Position numbers and translations under genes: made by a program. From Apium graveolens (taxonomy: Eukaryota; Streptophyta; Magnoliopsida; Apiales; Apiaceae), in the NCBI RefSeq assembly GCF_009905375.1, contig NC_133653.1, forward strand, positions 59,895,956-59,959,955: a DNA stretch of 64,000 nucleotides, in the 5' to 3' direction. Numbering within the stretch: position 1 is the stretch's first letter; every line of letters begins with the position of its first letter. The notes below the pieces were generated by a model. The model was given only the letters and a program-made list of their open reading frames with translations. It was not told the DNA's origin and searched no databases. This document shows positions 60,001 through 64,000 of this stretch, piece after piece.

Positions 60001-62454
60001 CTCTATTGATGGTTTGAGCTTCCCTTCAGCATTCTTAAGGTCAAAAGTACCAAGAGATTCAAATGGTATGTCCAGCTTTCGCTTCCAGGGAGAAGCGTTC
60101 AGATATTGTAATTGCTCGTTGCTATCTTCATCATCACTGTCAAATTCCCCCACTAAGGCCTTTTCCAATGCATCAGACATTAGCATGTGCTCGAGTTCCG
60201 AAGTAACCGCGGAATCAATCACATCCACTTTTAAGCACTCCTCATCTTCTGTAGGGAATTTCATTGCCTTGAATACGTTGAAGGTCACATCCTGATCTTG
60301 GACCCACATAGTAAGTTCCCCTTTTTGCACATCTATCAAGGTACGGCCAGTAGCCAAGAAAGGCCTCCCCAAGATTATGGGAATCTTCTTATCTTCCTCA
60401 AAATCCAGAATAACAAAATCTGCTGGAAAGAAGAGCTTATCCACCTTGATGAGCACATCCTCAACTATGCCCCTTGGGTAAGTAATGGAACGGTCCGCCA
60501 ATTGTAGCGACATGTATGTGGGTTTTGGATCAGGCAGATCCAGCTTTTTAAAGATCGACAAGGGCATCAGATTAATGCTTGCTCCCAAATCACAAAGGCA
60601 CTTGTCAAAAGTTAGATTGCCAATGGTGCAAGGAATGGCGAAGCTTCCTGGATCTTTCAGTTTTGGTGGTAACTTTTGTTGCAGAACCGCGCTGCATTCT
60701 TCCGTGAGAGCAACGGTTTCAAGGTCATCCAGTTTCACCTTCCTTGAAAGAATAGTCTTCATAAACTTCGTATAACTAGGCATTTGTTCCAGAGCCTCAG
60801 CGAAAGGTATATTGATGTGAAGTTTCTTGAACACCTCCAGAAACTTCCCGAACTGTCTATCCAGCTTTTGTTGCTGGAATCTCTTAGGAAAAGGTGGTGG
60901 AGGATAGAGCTGTTGCTCCCCTGTATTAGCCTTAGGAAGAGTGTGTTCAACAGTAGTCTTCCTTGGTTCCGCCGCTTTCTCCTTTTTCTTAGATTCTTTA
61001 TCTCTAACTTCAGCTTCTACTTCTTTTGCCTTTTTATCCTCAGCTACTTTTCCAGACCTTAAGGTAATAGCCTTGACTTGCTCTTTAGCTTCCTTCCTGC
61101 CTGGTACTTCCGTGTTACTGGGAAGAGTGCCAGGTTGACGATTGAGCACTACATTGGCTAATTGACCGATTTGATTTTCCAAGGTCTTGATAGAAACCGC
61201 CTGACTCTTGCACAACAGCTTAAGTTCCTCAAAATCAGCACTAGTAGGTGCAGCTGCACTTCCCTGTTGAGGATATGATTGCCTTGTAGCATACTGCTGT
61301 GGTTGCTGGAATCCAGGTGGGTTAAACTGTTTACTCACCCCTTGCTGATATGGTGGCTGAATAGCATTCTGATTATTCCCCCAGCTGAAATTTGGATGAT
61401 TTCTGTTATTAGGATGATAGGTCGCTGGCACAGGCTGCTGTTGTCGCTGATAATTATTCACATACTGAACAGATTCGTTGACAAGAGAACACTGATCCGT
61501 AGCATGAGAACCTGCACAAAGCTCACAAACCATAGCTATTTGATTAACTCCATACGTAGCCAGAGAATCAACCTTCATTGATAGCGCTTGGAGCTGGGCT
61601 GCAATAGCGGTGGCTGCATCAACTTCCAGAATACCTGCGACCTTGCCTGACGTCATCCGCTGAGTTGGGTTTTGATGCTCATTTGCAGCCATTGTCTCTA
61701 TAAGATTATACGCCTCAGTATAGCTTTTAGCCCATAAGGCTCCTCCAGCTGCTGCATCGAGCATGGGTCGAGATTGGGCCCCCAAACCATTATAAAAACC
61801 AGTGATTACCATCCAATCCGGCATTCCATGATGTGGACATTTTCTCAACATTTCCTTGTAGCGTTCCCAAGCCTCGCACATAGATTCTGTAGGTTGCTGC
61901 GCAAACTGAGTAAGAGCACTCCTCATAGCAGCAGTCTTTGCCATTGGATAAAACTTCACCAGAAACTTTTGCGCAAGATCTTGCCACGTAGTGATGGACC
62001 CAGCTGGTTCAGAATGTAACCAGTCTTTAGCCTTATCCCTCAGTGAGAATGGGAAAAGCCTCAACTTGATAGCCTCATCAGTCACGCCATTATACTTAAA
62101 AGTGCTGCAGATCTCGACAAAATTTCTTATGTGCATGTTGGGGTCTTCAGTTGCCGCTCCTCCAAAAGAAACAGAATTCTGCACCATCTGAATAGTGCCC
62201 GGCTTGATTTCAAAGGTGTTAGCTTGAATAGCCGGATGAAGGATGCTTGACTGAATATCATCAATTTTAGGCCGAGAAAAATCCATAAGAGCTGGATCAG
62301 CTTGAACAATACGATCTCCCATGTTTACTGGTTCTTTCTGCTCAGCGCCTGAATCCGAATCCTCAAAATCTAACTTCTCCGGAATATCAAGAACTTCGTT
62401 TGTCTCCTCAGTTGTATCTAAAGTCCTCTTGCGAGCACGAGAACGAGTTTGCAT
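57088..62454 (-). CDS. gag-pol: Athila gag-pol polyprotein, uninterrupted
   Basis: 1788 codons from the ATG at 62454, about 120 bases after the primer site. Approximate residues: gag capsid domain 100-260 (Trp-Leu, Phe-Tyr-Pro and Trp-Glu-Arg-Tyr motifs visible), a Cys/His knuckle near 310 (Cys-Glu-Leu-Cys-Ala-Gly-Ser-His), a Lys/Glu-rich linker 450-520, and protease with Cys-Asp-Leu-Gly-Ala-Ser near 620. RT follows (Leu-Leu-Asp-Gly-Tyr-Ser-Gly-Tyr near 1010; Phe-Met-Asp-Asp-Phe-Ser near 1068), then RNase H (Cys-Asp-Ala-Ser near 1217). Integrase has an HHCC finger near 1430-1455 and catalytic Asp near 1496, Asp near 1556 and Glu near 1588. There is no chromodomain, as expected for Athila. All key residues I can check are present, so it looks able to encode active enzymes; activity is not shown. 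Confidence 0.95.
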   Translation of the reverse strand: MQTRSRARKRTLDTTEETNEVLDIPEKLDFEDSDSGAEQKEPVNMGDRIVQADPALMDFSRPKIDDIQSSILHPAIQANTFEIKPGTIQMVQNSVSFGGAATEDPNMHIRNFVEICSTFKYNGVTDEAIKLRLFPFSLRDKAKDWLHSEPAGSITTWQDLAQKFLVKFYPMAKTAAMRSALTQFAQQPTESMCEAWERYKEMLRKCPHHGMPDWMVITGFYNGLGAQSRPMLDAAAGGALWAKSYTEAYNLIETMAANEHQNPTQRMTSGKVAGILEVDAATAIAAQLQALSMKVDSLATYGVNQIAMVCELCAGSHATDQCSLVNESVQYVNNYQRQQQPVPATYHPNNRNHPNFSWGNNQNAIQPPYQQGVSKQFNPPGFQQPQQYATRQSYPQQGSAAAPTSADFEELKLLCKSQAVSIKTLENQIGQLANVVLNRQPGTLPSNTEVPGRKEAKEQVKAITLRSGKVAEDKKAKEVEAEVRDKESKKKEKAAEPRKTTVEHTLPKANTGEQQLYPPPPFPKRFQQQKLDRQFGKFLEVFKKLHINIPFAEALEQMPSYTKFMKTILSRKVKLDDLETVALTEECSAVLQQKLPPKLKDPGSFAIPCTIGNLTFDKCLCDLGASINLMPLSIFKKLDLPDPKPTYMSLQLADRSITYPRGIVEDVLIKVDKLFFPADFVILDFEEDKKIPIILGRPFLATGRTLIDVQKGELTMWVQDQDVTFNVFKAMKFPTEDEECLKVDVIDSAVTSELEHMLMSDALEKALVGEFDSDDEDSNEQLQYLNASPWKRKLDIPFESLGTFDLKNAEGKLKPSIEEAPTLELKPLPEHLRYAFLGDSSTLPIIISADLSGSEEDKLLRILREFKSAIGWTIADIKGISPSYCMHKILLEEGSKPTVEQQRRLNPIMKEVVKKEILKWLDAGIIYPISNSSWVSPVQCVPKKGGITVVANEKNELIPTRTVTGWRVCMDYRKLNKATRKDHFPLPFIDQMLDRLAGHEYFCLLDGYSGYNQIYIAPEDQEKTTFTCPFGTFAFRRVSFGLCGSPATFQRCMMAIFSDMIGNNVEVFMDDFSVFGHSYDECLNNLRAVLKRCVETNLVLNWEKCHFMVREGIILGHKISSKGMEVDKAKVGVIENLPPPNSVKGIRSFLGHAGFYRRFIRDFSKISKPLCNLLEKDVPFKFDDECLAAFETLKKSLITAPVITTPDWTEPFEMMCDASDYAVGAVLGQRKKNLFHVVYYTSKTLNGAQLNYTTTEKELLTIVFGFEKFRSYLLGTKVTVFTDHAAIRYLVSKKDSKPRLIRWVLLLQEFELEIKDRKGTENQVADHLSRLENPDSTSQDRTLINESFPDEQLFAIQEEEPWFADIVNYLVSNIMPLNLTSAQKKKFLHEVKWYMWDEPYLFRQGADQIIRRCIPFCETEGILRDCHSTVYGGHYGGEKTAARILQAGFFWPTLFKDAHQFVLRCDRCQRVGNLSRKDEMPLNVMLEVEVFDVWGIDFMGPFISSCNNQYILLAVDYVSKWVKVKALPTNDAKVVLNFLHKQIFTRFGTPRVIISDEGSHFCNRKFTSMMQRYNVNHRVATAYHPQTNGQAEVSNREIKRILEKVVCPSRKDWSLKLDEAVWAYRTAYKTPLGMSPFQLVYGKGYHLPAELEHKAYWALKKLNLDLDAAGKKRMLQLNELDEFRLQAYENNKMYKEKVKRWHDRKLHPKLFVPGQQVLLFNSRLRLLPGKLKSRWSGPFIVKTVFPHGAVEIFENDSHQAFKVNGQRLKHYYGDMANREVVSAILLTT

Positions 62455-62571
62455 AAACGCTTGCTAAAGTACCTGAAACACAACCGAAAAGAGTAAGTAA
62501 CTACTACGTCCTAATCACTGAGTCCTAATGACCAATGATGGTAAGTACATAAACTAAACAAATACGCCGAG

Positions 62572-62589
62572 TCCCCGGCAGCGGCGCCA
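62572..62589 (-). other. Primer binding site of Athila element (tRNA-Asp type)
   Basis: The minus strand reads TGGCGCCGCTGCCGGGGA, complementary to the 3' end of plant tRNA-Asp, the usual Athila primer. Six bases separate it from the LTR. Confidence 0.88.
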
Positions 62590-63646
62590 AAAACTTGTTA
62601 GGGCGAAAACACGCACTAATATTCACGCAAGTATATGCGTTCGCAAGTAATATAGAATACTTTCTAGTTCGTTCCCTCAGAGACTCAGACTAAATTATTG
62701 TCTAATTAAACTCACTCACCAATATATGATTACTTCTCAATGTTAAGATAATAACACTTAAAATTGTTGATCAAATATTAACTATAATTAACTACTTAAT
62801 TAACCACTTAACTAACACTTCAAATTATCAATAATAAAACACTCATGAGATCACAACTTCATTATTACTTCCTTCTATAGCCATTGTTATTACATTTAGC
62901 ATGTGACAGTGATGACATTAATTGAATAACACGAAACTGATAAAAGCCAACTTTCATTGTACTAATACCATTCTACCAAGCATCCACAATTAAGATAGAA
63001 GTTGAATAGTCATCAATTATGTTGAGTTCCTATATGTCTACAGAAATTGACAACACAACGATTTAAGCACAAGTTATTCCTTTTGATTACATAGGGCAAA
63101 TAAAACTGTTAGAGTTACCCACTAATCATGCACAATGTACATGAACCTATGCTAGCATGGCAAGTTCTAAATCTCAAGATCCACCGTCGCTTCACAAGAG
63201 ATTAACACCCTATCTTATATGTTCGCGACGCACATAAGACGAATACGCGCAACCAATACTAGATATCATGCAATCATCACACACTAAAGTATTAAACAAT
63301 TAACTAAAGAATTCCATAATAAATCCGTTGTAACCCCATGATCACGATTAGCCCATAATAGAACTCATCGCCATCATGGGTTCATATGAAATCATGATAA
63401 ACAAACACAAGAAAATAATAACTAAACTAATTATATTAAAACAGAGTACGTCACAAGAGTAAATAAGTCAAAGCAAGAAAACTAGCATCCAACGTTACAA
63501 CGAAACAAGAATCACAAGAATATATGCTTCCTCTTCGTTGCGGTGTGCTAAATTGGTCTTCTTCCTTATCTCCTTCGCTTCTTGCGTAAAACACAATCTA
63601 AAACATAATCTCCTTAATACTCTCTATGAAAACGTCTCAAATCTAC

Positions 63647-63655
63647 CTATATAAT
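63647..63655 (-). promoter_or_regulatory. TATA box of Athila 5' LTR
   Basis: ATTATATAG on the minus strand, about 400 bases into the LTR and about 85 bases downstream of the GC-rich dimer. The same site is in the 3' LTR at 53877. Confidence 0.65.
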
Positions 63656-63738
63656 AGTCCCATAAAACTCAGATTACATAGAAGTTGGAAGCCACACAGA
63701 AGTAGACGTCTAAAATAATTCAGCTTTTTCCCCGACCT

Positions 63739-63815
63739 TGCGCGGCCGCTCAGCATTTCTGCGCGGGCGCGCAGGCTGCTGCGCGGCCGCTCAGCATTGC
63801 TGCGCGGGCGCGCAG
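63739..63815. repeat. GC-rich 41-bp dimer in Athila 5' LTR
   Basis: Same two-unit structure and near-identical sequence as at 53969-54045, with copies starting at 63739 and 63780. Confidence 0.95.
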
Positions 63816-64000
63816 GACCCTACTGGAAAAATTCCAAGCTTGCTCCGTTTCTTCGCCGTAATCTGCCCATTCCTTTCCTCTCGCAATGGTGAACACATGC
63901 CAAGGCTTATTCTTGATGATTCCTCCCCCGAAATGCAACTAATACCCTGAAATGCATAAACACTAGAAAAATGCATTAAATACACAAAATACTTGATTTC

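Larger units (their letters stand above)
53115..64000 (-). mobile_element. Athila-lineage Ty3/gypsy element, nearly complete, youngest insertion
   Basis: 3' LTR 53115-54288; 5' LTR from 62596 to beyond the edge (about 58 bases missing, judged from the 3' LTR). A tRNA-Asp-type primer site, an open gag-pol, an env-like ORF with one stop and a purine tract are present. The LTRs differ at about a dozen of some 1115 shared positions, nearly all transitions, so this is the most recent insertion. It sits in the Tat protease; the 5 bases before it are GAAGA. Confidence 0.95.
62596..64000 (-). mobile_element. 5' LTR of Athila element, truncated by the window edge
   Basis: 1405 bp seen; the alignment predicts an end near 64058. 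It contains 289 bp (63265-63553) absent from the 3' LTR, the GC-rich dimer at 63739-63815 and the TATA box at 63647-63655. Confidence 0.95.

Noticed and set aside
59678..60295. 205-codon open frame on the plus strand
   Set aside because: It lies antisense to the intact Athila gag-pol, and its product is a Ser-rich shadow without recognisable domains.

Overview
The window is plant nuclear DNA, most likely from a eudicot, and it is almost entirely nested LTR retrotransposons. I see no convincing host gene, rRNA, tRNA gene or CRISPR array. The retrotransposon lineages (Sirevirus Ty1/copia; Tekay, Tat and Athila Ty3/gypsy), the primer sites matching plant initiator tRNA-Met and tRNA-Asp, the AT-rich background and the plant-style TATA boxes and leaders all point to a plant. 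I cannot name the species.

Layout from left to right. 1-617 is the 3' part of an Athila LTR. 648-1198 plus 41130-44396 are remains of an old Sirevirus (S0, minus strand). Inserted in the S0 LTR is Sirevirus S1 (1199-41124, minus, target duplication AATAA). S1 has lost its pol region and carries a 3-kb tandem duplication (21241-27400). S1 is itself split by a complete Tekay chromovirus (3931-21030, plus, TSD TTAGT), whose pol is split by a 3.4-kb solo LTR (11639-15073, TSD AACCA). S1 is also split by a complete but decayed Sirevirus S2 (27645-40017, minus, TSD ATATT). A 2.1-kb element with imperfect inverted ends lies in S0 at 41796-43904.

From 44397 a second nest begins. LTR A (Tekay-like, minus) is interrupted at 46644 by LTR B (Tekay-like, minus). 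LTR B is interrupted at 50183 by a Tat-type element (plus), which is interrupted at 53115 by an Athila element (minus) running off the right edge. The Athila element is the youngest: its LTRs differ by about 1% by eye and its 1788-residue gag-pol is open. Its env-like ORF has one stop.

Three patterns stand out. (1) The env-like ORFs of two unrelated lineages (Athila at 56601, Sirevirus S2 at 32167) are each preceded by a TATA box and a pyrimidine- or CA-rich leader, as if each had its own internal promoter. (2) The Tekay LTR carries, about 40 bases after its presumed transcription start, a short ORF whose first residues closely resemble the histone H3 tail (10 of 13 in the 3' LTR copy). Short ORFs with basic starts lie at a comparable place in LTR A and LTR B. 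The Tekay ORF could splice in frame to an acidic, coiled-coil ORF upstream of gag. (3) The Athila U3 contains a very GC-rich 41-bp dimer that is repeated once internally, ahead of the env-like ORF.
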